From Paramoeba atlantica (lineage: Eukaryota; Discosea): DNA of 64,000 nucleotides. The stretch spans positions 29,127-93,126 of the forward strand of contig CDRNVI010000161.1 in the NCBI GenBank assembly GCA_977017575.1, written 5' to 3'. Each line of letters starts with the position of its first letter. The first letter of the stretch is position 1. Below, piece after piece: positions 41,637-52,963 of this stretch. The translations under genes were made by a program, and so were the position numbers. The notes beneath the pieces are model-generated. The model was not told where the DNA came from. It searched no databases and saw only the letters and a list, made by a program, of their open reading frames with translations.

Positions 41637-42020
41637 TTTTTTTTTCAGAATCCCTTCGAGGTCACCTGGCTCACAGCCACCCCTTTTTAATTGAACAAAC
41701 TCTTGATCTCTGGTATGATTGTTTGTTTCAAAATGGAGATTCAAAAATTGTATCAAGATCATTTTTTTTTCTTCTTTCTCTTCTCTCCTTCTTCTTTATC
41801 TTTTGCAGGGGTTCAAGAGCAGAATGTTCATATCTTGTTTGAAAAAGCTTGGAAAAACTCATATTTTTAACACCCTTTTTTATCAGAGTCTCTTTTTTAT
41901 TGATATTTTTTTTGGGGAGAAAAACACAGCCATTCTCAGATCCCACCCCCAAAATACAGGGCGACAGAGCCTAATTCCCAGAAGTGTTTTCTTTTTATTT
42001 TTTCCTTTTTCTGAAAACAT
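41637..42020. other. Spacer shared with unit 1
   Basis: Matches about 1852-2110, with a short insertion (41760-41825). Then unit-2-specific sequence (gggcgacagagcctaattcc) leads into the tRNA-His-like locus. No gene. Confidence 0.45.
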
Positions 42021-42087
42021 GCTGCCATAGTTGGCAGAGTGCAGGATTGTGGCTCCTGAGACCTGGGTTCGATTCCCGGTGGTGGCA
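42021..42087 (+). pseudogene. tRNA-His (GTG)-like gene with shortened D-arm
   Basis: The acceptor gctgcca pairs with tggtggc, the anticodon arm cagga-ttgtggc-tcctg has GTG, and the T-arm is ctgggttcgattcccgg; a T-run follows. The D-arm reads tagttggcagagtgc, lacking about five bases (expected tagctcagttgg). The D-stem cannot form and the A-box is damaged. It is 67 nt instead of about 72. Absent from unit 1. Probably inactive; a tolerated minimal D-arm is the alternative. Confidence 0.75.
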
Positions 42088-42280
42088 TTTTTTTCATTTC
42101 TTTTTTTTTCCTTCTTTTTCTTTTTTCTTTTTTCTTTTTCTTTTTCTTTTTTTTTTCCCCTTTTTTTTTTTCTTTTCCCTTTCCCTTTTTCTTTTCTTTT
42201 CCCTTTCCCTTTCCCTTTCCCTTTCCCTTTCCCTTTCCCTTTCCCTTTCCCTTTCCCTTTCCCTTTCCCTTTCTGTTTCT
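42088..42280. repeat. Pyrimidine tract with (CTTTCC)n
   Basis: T/C-rich with about 14 hexamers at 42190-42272, equivalent to 2111-2320 of unit 1 but placed after the tRNA-His-like locus. Confidence 0.85.
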
Positions 42281-43265
42281 TTTTCTTGCAAATGTCTTTC
42301 AATCGAAAAATCGAAAACTTTGTACACTCTCAACTTGTTACTCTGCCACACAAGTTGAAAAAGAAGTTGAAATGTTGGTGGATGATGATACATTGGAAAC
42401 CCAAGTGACTTATCAAAAGCTTGAAGAAATGTGCCCCCTTGCTTGAACCACAAAGAGTGAGGTGATGGATTTTGTGGATGTTGCAGATCAGCATACAATG
42501 GGAGCTCTCTCAACCCACAGAAAATATGACTGGACAACAGCAGAAAAGTTATGGGAGGTTACAATGATTGTGAAGTGGCCGGGAGTTTGGAGAAGGAAAG
42601 AGTGGGCAGGTGAAGGAAAGAAGGAAAGGGAAGAAAGGGAAAAGAAAGAAAGAGAAAAGTCAAGAGCAAATCATGGGAAAGATTGGCGGTGCATCGCAAA
42701 GGAAACCAACCAAGTAAGTTTATTCCTTTTACCAACAAACAAAAGGAGTATTCATATGGGACAACAAATATAATAAGTGTGGAATTGACAAGAAGCAAAA
42801 CAGAATGAAAGACAAAAACACACAAGAAAAAGGACACGGTGGAGAGATTAAATCACAGATAAATGTTACAGAACACAGGATTAATTGACATAAAGATTAT
42901 ATAAAATAAACAAATAAGATGGTGCGAAAATATTAAGGGAACAACTTGATTTCAGAGTGAGAACTGGGTGGGAAGAGCTCAGATGAGAGAGACAGGAATA
43001 CATGCAGAATCAGAACAGTTTGTATGGTCTTACAAATGTTCATCAGGGATATTCACACAACAGGGGAGCACAGTGGTGTACAAAGAGAAACAGATTAATT
43101 TGCACAACATGGAATCAGTTCACACCAGGATTCTGACAATGATTGTTGTTGATTGTTAATGCAAAGAAAGTGCAGCAGGAAATCTTTTGATAAGCGGGCC
43201 AGATTGGCACAAAAAAGTGCGGTTGTCTTTGATGGGTCAAAAGAAACTTCAGAATCACCCTCCTG
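42281..43265. other. Unit-2-specific insertion, unrecognised coding-like sequence
   Basis: Frame 42462-42773 (MDFVDVADQHTMGALSTHRK, then WTTAEKLWEVTMIVKWPG and a K/E-rich tail) may continue from an upstream frame reading VEKEVEMLVDDDTLETQVTY. It resembles a decayed protein of a mobile element, but no domain is recognised. Not present in unit 1. Confidence 0.35.
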
Positions 43266-44276
43266 CACACAGGGGTGAGCTCAAGCTGCACTTGCAATCA
43301 TGGCATTTTTTGGGGTTGAAGTGACTTCAAATATTCCTTTTGAGCCTTCAAAAAAAAATCTGATGTCATATCCATGTGTTCACTCTTGTGGTCTCTCTTC
43401 TGATTTGTTTGTTTTTTGGTTGAATGAAGATGGTGAAGGTTGAAGAAATAGAACAAAAAAGAAAAGGAAAAAGGAAAAAAAGTGTGTATTTGTTATTCTT
43501 TTGATGATTGGATTGTTTAATTTGAAAGAAAAGGTTGTGTGTTGAAGTTGAAGATGATGATGTTGTGGAAGGAAAAAAAAGAACCTGTTTTGTTGATTGA
43601 TCCAAACAGAAAGAGATTTCTTACTGTAAATTCATTTGATGATAAAAAAGTGAAAAGAGAAACAAATTCTTTTTTTTTTCTTCCAAAAACACCTCAAAAC
43701 TCACTCTCAAACACTCTTTTCAACCTTTCTTTCAGTTCTGGAGAGGAAAACAAAACAAAAAACCAGTGGCAGCTTTGTTTTTCGGTGGTCGAAAAAAAAC
43801 GCAAAAAAAAAGCGCTTTTTTTTCAACAGTCGATTTTTTTTTTGTTTTTTTTCAACAGTTGAAATTTGTGATTGGACTTGTTCAATCTTTTTCTTTCGAC
43901 AGTCGATATTTTTGTTGTTTTTTTCGACTGTCGAAATTATTTTTTCAACGGTCAATATCTTTGTTGTTTTTTTTCGACCATCAAAGTTATTTTTTTGACG
44001 GTTGAAATTTTGATTGACTTTTTTCTTTTGACGGTTGAAATTTTTGATGTTTTTTTCAACCATTGAAGTTATTTTTTCGACAGTTGATGTTTTTCTTGGT
44101 TTTTTTTCAACAGTTGAAAGTTTGGACAATGAAAGAAAGTCAAGTTGAGGCTGTTTGTGAGCTGAGGTGGGCAATGACATTAGCTAACTTTCAGGGTGTT
44201 GAAACCTCTCCAGTGGTCTGATTCAAACCCACAAATCGCCCTGACTGCAAGTGCAGCTTGAGCCCACCCCTGTGTG
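43266..44276. mobile_element. Element X: 1-kb element with 35-bp inverted ends
   Basis: 43266-43300 (cacacaggggtgagctcaag onward) and 44242-44276 are inverted copies differing at about two positions. Inside lie a segment homologous (inverted) to 58040-58345 and 11540-11780, and a palindromic array (43790-44120). A solitary right end (gattgcaagtgcagctt) occurs at 11753 and 58334. The ORFs inside are weak (MLKLKMMMLWKEKKEP...). Superfamily not identified; no clear target duplication. Confidence 0.6.
43790..44120. repeat. Degenerate array of TTTCGACNGTCGAAA-type palindromes
   Basis: About nine spaced copies of cgacagtcga/caacagttga/cgactgtcgaaa, each separated by 20-35 bp of T-rich sequence such as atttttgttgttttttt. 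The minus-strand frame reads repeated STVEKK/NFNRQKK. Core positions vary as cgac to caac and gtcg to gttg, that is C-to-T (or G-to-A) changes. Confidence 0.75.
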
Positions 44277-44690
44277 TTAAAACCTCTTGGCAAGAAGAAC
44301 AAATTAGGGGAATTGTGTTTCATGTTATTGGATAAAAAAAAACAAGTTAAAACAGTTTTGAGGTGCAAGATTTGTGGGCCAATTTGCAAACACTGTAATG
44401 TGAACCCAAAAAGGAGGGAAAGATTTCCAGACATGAAAAATATTATTGAGCACCACAAAGCTCCAAGGCCATCCAGAGAAATTACTTTTGAAGGTTGTGC
44501 CATTTGGGCAAAACACACAAAACCCGATTTTTTTTTATTTTTATTGAAACTTTTTTATTCTTTTTCACAAAATTTTTGGTCAAAACATCACTTTGTGCAC
44601 TACAAAAAAAGTGCCAACTGTGGTTTTCAAAGAGAACTGATAAATGTCCCAGCAGTCACTAAAAAAAAAAATCTTTTGTTTGAAACAAGT
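44277..44690 (+). other. Unit-2-specific cysteine-rich frame and tRNA 5' flank
   Basis: A frame from 44274 (143 codons, ending at 44705 inside the tRNA) has LRCKICGPICKHCNVNPKRR and a later EHHKAPRPSREITFEGC, a possible zinc-binding module. The overlap with the tRNA shows that the end is accidental. The gaactgataaatgtcccagc motif with an A-run (44635-44671) precedes the tRNA. Not recognised. Confidence 0.35.
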
Positions 44691-44763
44691 GGCTCCATAG
44701 CTTAGCTGGCAGAGCGCCACCCTAGTAAGGTGGAGGTCATGGGTTCGATTCCCATTGGAGCCT
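44691..44763 (+). tRNA. tRNA-Thr (anticodon AGT)
   Basis: Acceptor ggctcca pairs perfectly with tggagcc, D-arm gcttagctggcagagc, anticodon arm ccacc-ctagtaa-ggtgg with AGT (read as IGT after A34 deamination), T-arm atgggttcgattcccat, T-rich downstream. Intact here, whereas unit 1 has only a relic (2683-2730): the reverse of the tRNA-Gly situation. Confidence 0.93.
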
Positions 44764-45289
44764 ACTTTCTTTTTTTCTTCTTTTCTTTTCTTTTTTCTTT
44801 CTCTGTCCTTTCATGTTTGTCTTTTCTTTTTTGTTTGTCTTTTTCTCCATCATTTTGTTCGTCTTTTCTTTTTTGTTGGTCTTTTCTCCATCACTTTGTT
44901 CCTTCTTTAATTTTTGTTCAGTTTTGAAGCTAAAATAACTTTATATTTTTTATTTTTTTATCTTTAGTGTGTAGAGCATTGCACGGGTTGTGCTCAGGGA
45001 TGGCATTTTGTAATGGTTTCCCCTTGCCCAGTCATTATCTTGTTGTTGGATCTTCAAAATTACAGCTCCATTCCTTTACTAAAGATTATGGCTCAAAAGG
45101 TGGTTCACAGTCCTATCATCATCAGGCAAAACCACTTCAGGAATTGTTGCAATTTAAGAGTGTTGAGGAGCATTTTGTTTCAAGAGCCTGTGTTAAAAGC
45201 ACATAGGTCATCATAGAAACCAGTGATGATATGACACTTTTCTGAGTTTGATGACTACACAAAAAAACAGAGTTTGAACATTGACATTG
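44764..45289. other. Spacer between tRNA-Thr and tRNA-Met, unit 2
   Basis: T/C-rich first (44764-44930), then the block shared with 2900-3233. No gene. Confidence 0.45.
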
Positions 45290-45362
45290 GCTTCCGTGGC
45301 TCAGTCAGTAGAGCGTCAGTCTCATAATCTGAAGGTCGGGAGTTTGATCCTCACTGGGAGCA
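45290..45362 (+). tRNA. tRNA-Met (CAT), weakened copy
   Basis: Same gene as 3234-3306, with the same acceptor, anticodon arm and length. However, the T-arm reads gggagtttgatcctcac: a T-stem mismatch and ttcg changed to tttg in the B-box. The D-loop has cag for cgg and the last acceptor pair is G-T. Transcription and folding are probably reduced; it may be on the way to a pseudogene. Confidence 0.78.
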
Positions 45363-46838
45363 CTTTTTTTTTGTCTTTTGATTTTTTTTTTGGTGGTGGT
45401 TTGAACCCTCCCTCCAGGTGGAGTTTTTTTTCTTTCTTTTTTTCCTCTACCCCCCCCCCCAACTCCTTCAAAATTCTCTTGTTTTCCTTCAGTTCCTTGA
45501 ACTCATCTGCTTGCTTGAGGATCACTTTGAGCTTTTCTTTTGATTTTACAGATTAGTGGCGCATCTCTACTACTGATATAAACAGAACAAAGAAACGGAT
45601 TGGTTTAAATCTCCTAAGTTTACTATGATTTCTACAACTTCTGCTCAAAGCACAACAAAAGCAATACAAACCAAATTCGTGATGAAACACAAATTTGGGC
45701 AAAACAAAACGCTCCTGAATCAGGCAAACACAGAGGAAACAACAAAACAACACCAAATTGAGAAGCACCTTCGAGAGTCGAAACACTCTCACAACCTGAC
45801 AGGATCACTTTGAGCTTTTCTTTAGATTTTACAGAGTTCCTCATGGGGGTTGGATGGTCATTTGGAGATGTTTTCATTTCATGACATCCAATTTTTCGAA
45901 AAACACACCCCTCTTATTTTCAGAGCGAAATTCCAGAAAATACAAAAAAAAGCAAACAAAGCTATTTGGCAGACTGTCCTTTGATGGTTGAACACTGAGT
46001 GAGAAAAAAAATTCAAGTACAATCCAGCAACAATCACAGAAGAAGAAATTTGTTGAAACTTTTTGCTTTTGAAGTGTAGAAAGAGAATAGTGAAGAATTT
46101 AAAGATGGTTCACTCAAAATAATTTGGAATTCAGTTGCAAAACAAATTGAGGAAGAAATCTTTCATCACCAACCAAGGAAAACAAATTTCAATCTTGACC
46201 TCACTTTTTTTTGAATGCTTGGCTCGCAAAATATGCACAACATCAGAAACTGTAGCAAGATCTGGAAAAGAGAACAATTAATGTGACTCCCTCTTCTTCT
46301 GAGGAGGCCAATGCAATAATGGACTGCTGGGGCACAGAATCCCCTGCTGATCTGAAATCACACACATTATATTTCTCACAACCCCTCACCCTCCAGTATC
46401 TTCTCCTCTTATCCTCTGGTTTCTTCTCCTCATCCTCCAGGAACTTCTCCTCTGGTCTCATCACTTTGTCCATCAAACTCCCCTCACCTTCCTCTTCCAA
46501 TTTCATATCCTCGTCCAGTCTCCTCTCATCCTCCACAAACAACACCCTCTGAAAATTCTGGTCCTGATGGGGATATTTTGAGGGAATGCCCAAGGTGTAG
46601 GGCAACCCAACACCCAATAATGGAACCTGGAAACACAGAATATCCAACCAAATTCTGCCAGTAAAGCAAGAGAGCCACTCAACAAATTTCTTGTTTCACT
46701 TTTTTGAACCAATAATAGCCATGAATTCCCAAGAAATTGAAGACAAAATCAAGAAAACTCACCCTCAAGCCACCCCCAAAAAACAGAAGAATGCCATTGA
46801 CACACATTTGAAAAGTTTCTCCAGAAGAATCAAGCTTT
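45363..46838. other. Unit-2-specific insertion with fragment of a gag-like gene
   Basis: Absent from unit 1, where tRNA-Met is followed directly by the 3345 block. From 46283 a frame reads TPSSSEEANAIMDCWGTESP, which resembles 47118-47180 (TPLTSEEAKKMIQYWGIDTP), so the insertion contains two diverged copies of one coding segment. The rest is low complexity (46390-46550, CTC-rich) or unrecognised. Confidence 0.4.
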
Positions 46839-47757
46839 GTGTTTCAGGTTGAAACTGCAAGAGACACAGAAATTTGCTTGATAATGTCAAAGTTTGCATT
46901 CAATGTTCAAAAAGACAACAGAAACAATTACAAGGACCAGTCTCTCAAAAATTTGTGCAATAACATCACAAAACAAATTATGGAGAAGGTTTATGATTCA
47001 CAAAAACAATTGATCAATTTGTTCAACAATCTTGCATTCAAAACCGCACAGCAAGCTCAATCAGCAAAAAGAACAAAATTACAAAAAGATCCAGCAAAAA
47101 GGACAGTTTCTGTTGTGACTCCTCTAACTTCTGAAGAAGCAAAGAAAATGATCCAATATTGGGGAATTGATACTCCTTCCCTGAAGGGTTGAACAAGACC
47201 TTTTTTTTCGTGTTGGAGGGTTTGCCTTGGGTGATTTTGAGGAATTGATCAAGCGTTTTGGTATCTCTCTGTTTACTTTGTGTGGGACACAACAAAAGCA
47301 TGATAAGGAATAAAGGTGTTTTTATTGGCTTGTTTTCGATTATCAACATTGAGAAAAGTTATGAAATTCATCAGTTCAGTGAAAAGTACAAGTCAATAAA
47401 AACACAAGCAAAAAACAATACTTCATCCACTTTCTTTTTCATTTCTTGCAGGTTCAAAATCATGTAATGGTGAGCAGAGAAGATATGATACTCCATCTTC
47501 AACAAAAACAATTGACAGCCAAGGTTGCAACACTCAAGGAACACATCAGACTACAATTTGAAGTACCCATCCACAAAAAAGTGCATGGAACCCAAAGATG
47601 CCTACTTTGTGGGAATACAGACCACACAAGTCGCCAATGTCAATGGCTAAATATGGCAAAATACATGCAGGAGAAGAGGATTCACCTGCCTTTTGGAGAG
47701 AAAATCCCTGGAGGAGAACACTGGAAACTTATTGCAGACTTGTCCAAAGCATGGTAA
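46839..47757 (+). pseudogene. Gag-like gene with CCHC zinc knuckle, broken
   Basis: Frame 1 (46839-47192, 117 codons) is helical and lysine-rich, ending VTPLTSEEAKKMIQYWG. Frame 2 (47446-47757, 103 codons) contains RCLLCGNTDHTSRQCQWL, a canonical C-x2-C-x4-H-x4-C knuckle at residues 52-65, as in nucleocapsid-like proteins of retroelements. The knuckle precedes a sequence with GGEHWKLIADLSKAW. The 250 bp between the frames could be an intron or decay. Only the flanking sequence up to the knuckle survives in unit 1 (3345-3605). No RT is adjacent. Confidence 0.5.
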
Positions 47758-49068
47758 GTCATAAAAAAGGTGTTTTTATTGGCTGTTTCACCAAAAGAGT
47801 TTGTTCACCAAGATTGTGGCTTTGAGAAAGTTATCAATTTCGAAAAGAAGTTCACTGAATTATCAACCATCACAACAACCAAATCACTTTCATTTTTTCC
47901 ATTCACCAATTCATAAAATTTGGACCACATATGGCAGATGCTGGAGAAGGACACAAAGGAGAAGAAGCAGGAGGAGTTCCTGAATTGATGGGAAATTTCC
48001 AGTGGTGATCAGCAAATTGACTACATCTCAGCCAACTTCAAGTCTGTCAGGACCTCCATGAGCCTCCCTGGAGTTGAAGCACTGAGAATCCCTGATCAAG
48101 TTTACCAAGCCCATGTGAGCAAGAGACCAATTGAGAAGAAGGCGAAGGCTTCTGTCCTTCATGAATTGATGCAGGCTCTCAATACAATGTTCAAATGTGG
48201 CTGAGGTGCTCAACAAGGAGAAACTAGGCACAGGCTTTGAATACGCTAAATGTTTTGGTGGTCATGGAGATGTCAAGATTGATGAATATTGAGATACGGA
48301 GACCCCTTTAATTAGATGAGTTGTAAACGCCAAAAAACAAGTTTGCAAACTGAAAATCGCAAAAATTTTTTCCATTTTTTTTTGTGTGGAAACACATCCT
48401 TTTTCAAATTTGCATTCTACGAAGCTCCAAAAACACCCGTCGCATTTTGAATGGGTCCAATTGCAAACTTGTTTTCGTTCGCATTGAAACAAGAGTGGGT
48501 AAACATCCATTCTCACAATTTTGAAGGGGAGAGTGAGAGCCAAAACGAAAATGCAAACACCAACTCACTCTCTCAAAAATAAATCTTTGTTTTGTGAGTT
48601 GATTCACTGAAACACTTCAAAAGCAGTGTGTTCTTTCTGCCACTCTGTGGGGTCACAAATAAAATTTTCATTCTTATTTCTCTCAACAAAACAATTTGAT
48701 TTTAAACAACAAAAAAAGAGGAGTGGGGGGGGCAGGAACATCACCCACTCACTTGCTCTTTAAAATTTGAATAAATTGATTTTTATTGAATCTAGCAATT
48801 ACTTTTTGAAAAGGCAACAATCCTTCTTTTTTTTTCCCCGCCTCTCTCTCTCTTTTCTCTTTCTATGTATTCATTCTCCCTCCTCCACTTCAAATATGAT
48901 TTTTTGGGGGGTCACCAAAATACATTCAAAAAGAGGAAAAATTTAAAAACAGCAGTTTGAAAAGTTTGAAATGACAAAAAAAGAAAGAAAACCTCAGAAC
49001 AATCTTTGGAAGGTTGAGACAAAAATCCCAAAAAGACAAAAAAAAAGGAAAGGAGAAAGAAAGAAAAA
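47758..49068. other. Spacer with fragments shared with unit 1
   Basis: 48090-48240 corresponds to 6105-6240 and 48630-49068 to 6240-6660. The piece 48260-48600 is unit-2-specific. Only short frames; no gene called. Confidence 0.4.
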
Positions 49069-49117
49069 CAAAAGAAACAAAAGAAACAAAAGAAACAAAA
49101 GAAACAAAAGAAACAAA
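49069..49117. repeat. Nonamer repeat (CAAAAGAAA)5
   Basis: Allelic to 6661-6727, two units shorter. Confidence 0.95.
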
Positions 49118-50043
49118 CCATGAAAAGTCAAAAAAAAAACCAAAGGAAAAAGAGGAGATCCCTTGAATTCAACAACCCAAACACAAACTTTTACCGAACA
49201 AAGTCTCTCTTTCTTTCTCTCTCTTCTCTCTTCCTCCTTTTCACAAAACAAAAAAAAAGCGGTTGAGCCGCTGATTTAGATCCCTTAATTTTTCAGGAAA
49301 GAGAAAGGGCGAAAAGATGCTCTTTGTCAGCTTGATAATTGGTTTTTTTTTTTTTTCGTTTTTTCTTCCTCTTTTTCTCTCCTCTTCACCCTCTTCAGTT
49401 TTCTTCTTCCGACCTCTTCAGTTCCCCCTCCCTCTCTTTTTTTCCTTTCTTTCATTCTCTTTTCCACTCAATGTGACCTCCATTGAGGGAGCTTCCAAAC
49501 TGACTTGAACAACTGCCTTTTTCTGTGGGGTGGGTGATGGGGGGAGAGGGAGTAAAAGGAGGAGAGGGGGGGGGGTTAAAAGGGATGGTGATAGGATCAA
49601 CCACAAATATCATGACCATAATTTTAGGATGATAATTTTTTGAGGAGGGGTGGGGGGGGGGATGTTTTGAGGGAGAGGGGAGAGGAGCGTTCTGGCTGAT
49701 CAAGAAAAGAGGTTTTTTCCTCCTTCTCTTCTCTTTTCCTTTTTCTCCCTTTTTTGTTTTTTTTGAGTTTTCCTTTTTTTTCTTTCTTTTCTTGGGTTTT
49801 CTTTTTTTCTTTTTTCTCCATCTGTTTTTTTTCTCCTTTTTTCTTTTCTTTCTTTTTGTCTTTCCCTTTTTTTTTTCTTGTTTTTGTTTTCTTTTTTTCT
49901 CACTGCTGTTTTCCCCCTTTGTCTTTTCCCTCTCTTGAGGGTAATTCTTTTTTTGGTTCCTCTCTTTTCTTTCCTTTTTGTTCGTGAGATTGGAAGATTT
50001 CATCTGGGAGGACAATGTTTTTGTGTTTTTTTCATTTGGATTT
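49118..50043. other. Conserved IGS block, unit 2
   Basis: Colinear with 6728-7656: the gagccgctgatttagatccc block (49257-49340), G-runs (49566-49577, 49652-49662) and a T/C tract (49710-49905). Differences are mainly run lengths and short deletions. No gene. Confidence 0.45.
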
Positions 50044-50093
50044 TTCATACTCTCTGGATGTGAATCTGAAAATTTGAACCCAGAGAGTATGAA
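50044..50093. repeat. 50-nt palindrome, best copy
   Basis: ttcatactctctgg and cccagagagtatgaa are exact reverse complements over the arms, around atgtgaatctgaaaatttga. Allelic to 7657-7706, where the arms have decayed; the perfect arms here suggest the ancestral form. Confidence 0.8.
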
Positions 50094-50704
50094 ACAAAAT
50101 TACAAAATACCCACAATCACAATGGAAAACAGAGCAAGAGGGGGGTTCTTGGGGGGGAGAGAGAATGGGAGAGGAGGGTGAGCAACACACAACCTCTGTT
50201 TTTTTGCTTCTCTTCTTCTTCTTCTCTCTCTTTCTCATTCTCTCCTTCTCTCCTCTCTCTCTCCTCTCCTCTTCTCTTTCTCTTTCTCTTCTGCTTTTTC
50301 TTTCTCTCTCTCTTCTCTCTTCTCTCTTTCTTCTCTCTTTCTATTATTTGTTAAAAAAGGCTTTTGGCAAACAACTATCTCCTTTCTTCTCTTGTTTTAT
50401 TTGTTTCTTTTTCTTTTTTTTTTTCTTTTTTCTTTTTCTTTTTCTTTTTCTTTTTTTTCTTTTTCTTTTAACTTTTTCATTCTTCTCTCTCTTTCTCTCT
50501 CCCCTTTTCTCTCCCTCTCTCTTCTCTCTCTTCTCTTTCTAGCGATCTTTCTGACAATACTTTGAGAGGGCTGTTCCATTAGAAATTGAAAATCTTCATG
50601 TCCAAATCATGTTTTTTTTTTTATTTTTTATTTTTTATTTTGTTTTATTTTTATTTTTATTTTATTTTTATTTTTATTTTTATTTTATTTTATTTTCATT
50701 TTTA

Positions 50705-50735
<31 letters not shown>

Positions 50736-52913
50736 TTATTATTTTATATTTTATTATTTTATTTTTTTTCTTTCTTTTATTATTCTTTTAATAATTTTAT
50801 CATATTTAATTCTTCTCTCTCTTTCTCCTTCTCTCCTTCTCTCCTTCTCTCCTTCTCTCCTTCTCTCCTTCTCTCCTTCTCTCCTTCCTCTCTTTCTCTC
50901 TCTCTCTCTCTCTCTTCTCTCTCCCTTTCATAATATTTTTTTTTTTTTATTTCTTTTCTTTCCCTCTTCTTTCTTTCTTTCTTTCTTTCCCTCTTCTTTC
51001 TTTCTTTTTTCTTTCTTTCTTCTTTCTTTCTTTTCTCTTTGTAGGTATTTCAGTAAGAATTCATTCACATGACCACTCAACTCACCAATCTTGTTCAAAT
51101 GTATTTTTTTCTTTTTTTCTTTTTCTTTTTCTTTCTTTTTTCGTTCTCTTTTTCTTAAGATCAAAAACCTTTATTTTGTTGGGTGTTTTGTGATGTGTTT
51201 TTTTTTTTTTCTTTGTTTTTCTTTGTTTTTTTTTTAATTGGAAAACTAATTTTTCTTTCTTTTCTTTTTTCTTTTTCTGTTAGATGACAATATAACCAAA
51301 AAACAAGAAAGACAGAACAATTGAAGGGATTTTGTGATGATGTTTTGGAGTTTTATGAACAAATTAAAAAGTCCTTTTGATTTGTTCAAACAACTCTTTT
51401 TTCTTCTTTGACATTTTTCAGTGATTTGGGACCCTCAAAGAATTGGAATGTCCCAGAAGATGATTCAATTCTCGTTGGGAGAGAGAAAGAGAGAGAGAGA
51501 GAGAGGAGTTGAGGAGTTAGGGAGTCAGGGAGACTTGAGATCCCACCAGACGAGGTTCTTTTTTTTCTTCTTTTTTCTTGTTTTTTTTCTTTCTTTTTTT
51601 TCTTCTCCTTTTTCTTTGTTTTTTCTCTTTTTTTTTATTTTTTTTTCTCTTTTTTATTCTTCCTTCCTTTTCTTTTGTTTAATCTTTAATCTTTTATTTT
51701 AAAACAGAGGAGACAAAAGTGTTGCATATTTTCCAATTCTTATCAGAAAAGAGTGGAATTACATTGAAAAGGGTTCTTTTCCTTGATTGATCTGCTTTCA
51801 ATCAGAGGTTTTTTCTTCTTTTCTTCCTGTTTCTTTCTTATCTTTCCCCTTTTTTTTCCTTTTTTCCTTTTTTTTTCTTTTTATCTCTTTTGTTTTTCCC
51901 CCTCTTTTCCTCCTTTTTCTTTTTTTCCCTTTCCTCCTTCCCCTTTCCCTTTGTTTTTTATTTTGAATTTTTTGATTGACTTTCCTTTTGAATGAAGGGA
52001 GTGGGAGTGGGTGGTTTTTAACACAAACAATAATGGAGAATTCATGATGGGGTAGAAAAATACACTTGGCACCTTTCTGATTTTCCACCTTCTCACCAAA
52101 GGCACTTTCTGCTGTGCAAGTTGTTGTCACCACTATTGTTTTGTCCTTGTTATCACACCAGGTTTTCCCCCCTTCTTTATTTTGTATTTTGTTGTTCCTG
52201 GAGTATTGTGCATTGTTTGTGGGGGGATTGTTGTTTTATTGTTTTGTTGTTTGTTATTTGTTGGTGGTTTTTAGAGGTGGTTGTTTCTTGGTTGGATATT
52301 TGGGTTATGGGTTATTTGGTTTTGTTGAATACCTGTTGAGGGAGTGTCTTGTTGTGATGATAATGTCTCCACTTTGTGCTTGTGATTAATACCCAAGATT
52401 GAGAAAGGCAAAACAAATTGAATGGATTGTAAGGAGTTTTATATATGAACAAGTTAAATAGTTCTTTTGATATTGTTCAAACAACACTATTATTTCTTTG
52501 ATGTTATTTAAGAGGATTAGACCTGGTGGATCCTTGAGAATATCAATTATTTCTTTAATTATTTTATGACTCACCCCAGTTCAATGTTGGGACCTTTCTT
52601 TGATTTGGCATTCCTTTTGTCTTTTGAGAAACAAAAACTTTGAGAGAAATGGGAATCATTTTACCTTGAGGGGACACTGGATCAGGGAGACCATCTATTA
52701 AGCTGTGAGAGGTAAGGACACAAGGTTCTTTTTTCTTTCTTTTTCTTACTAGTTTTTATCTTCTTTATCTTTTCTTTTCACCTCCTTTTTCACATTTTTT
52801 TTTTGAACAGAGAACTCATTTCTTTTGATCTTTTTTGAAGAAGTGACTATTTTGGTTCTTTCCTTGTTCAGTGGCAATACAAGCAAAACTCAAATGACCT
52901 CAAGCAAGAAAAC
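50094..52913. other. Simple-sequence region specific to unit 2
   Basis: CT-rich (50200-50560), (TTTTTA)n (50620-50770), an octamer cttctctc array (50820-50886), more T/C tracts (50940-51140, 51560-51700, 51830-51960), then unique sequence. Two segments resemble each other (about 51330-51415 and 52430-52510: ttttatgaacaaattaaa ... ttgttcaaacaac). 52110-52200 resembles the 28180/28850 segments of unit 1. No genes; the 5S relic of unit 1 is missing from this interval. Confidence 0.6.
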
Positions 52914-52963
52914 TTATATTCTCTGAGTACAAATTTTCAAATTAGCACCCAGAGAGTATGAAA
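52914..52963. repeat. 50-nt palindrome, third copy of unit 2 region
   Basis: ttatattctctgagtac / gcacccagagagtatgaa around aaattttcaaatt, itself palindromic. Left arm has three mismatches against the consensus. 2.8 kb from the copy at 50044. Confidence 0.72.

Noticed and set aside
44160..44280. Possible minus-strand tRNA (gggtttgaatcaga resembles a B-box)
   Set aside because: No acceptor or anticodon stem can be formed around it; it overlaps the end of element X.
50600..50780. Telomere-like or centromere-like (TTTTTA)n array
   Set aside because: Irregular microsatellite within a T-rich region; no telomeric unit and located inside an rDNA spacer.
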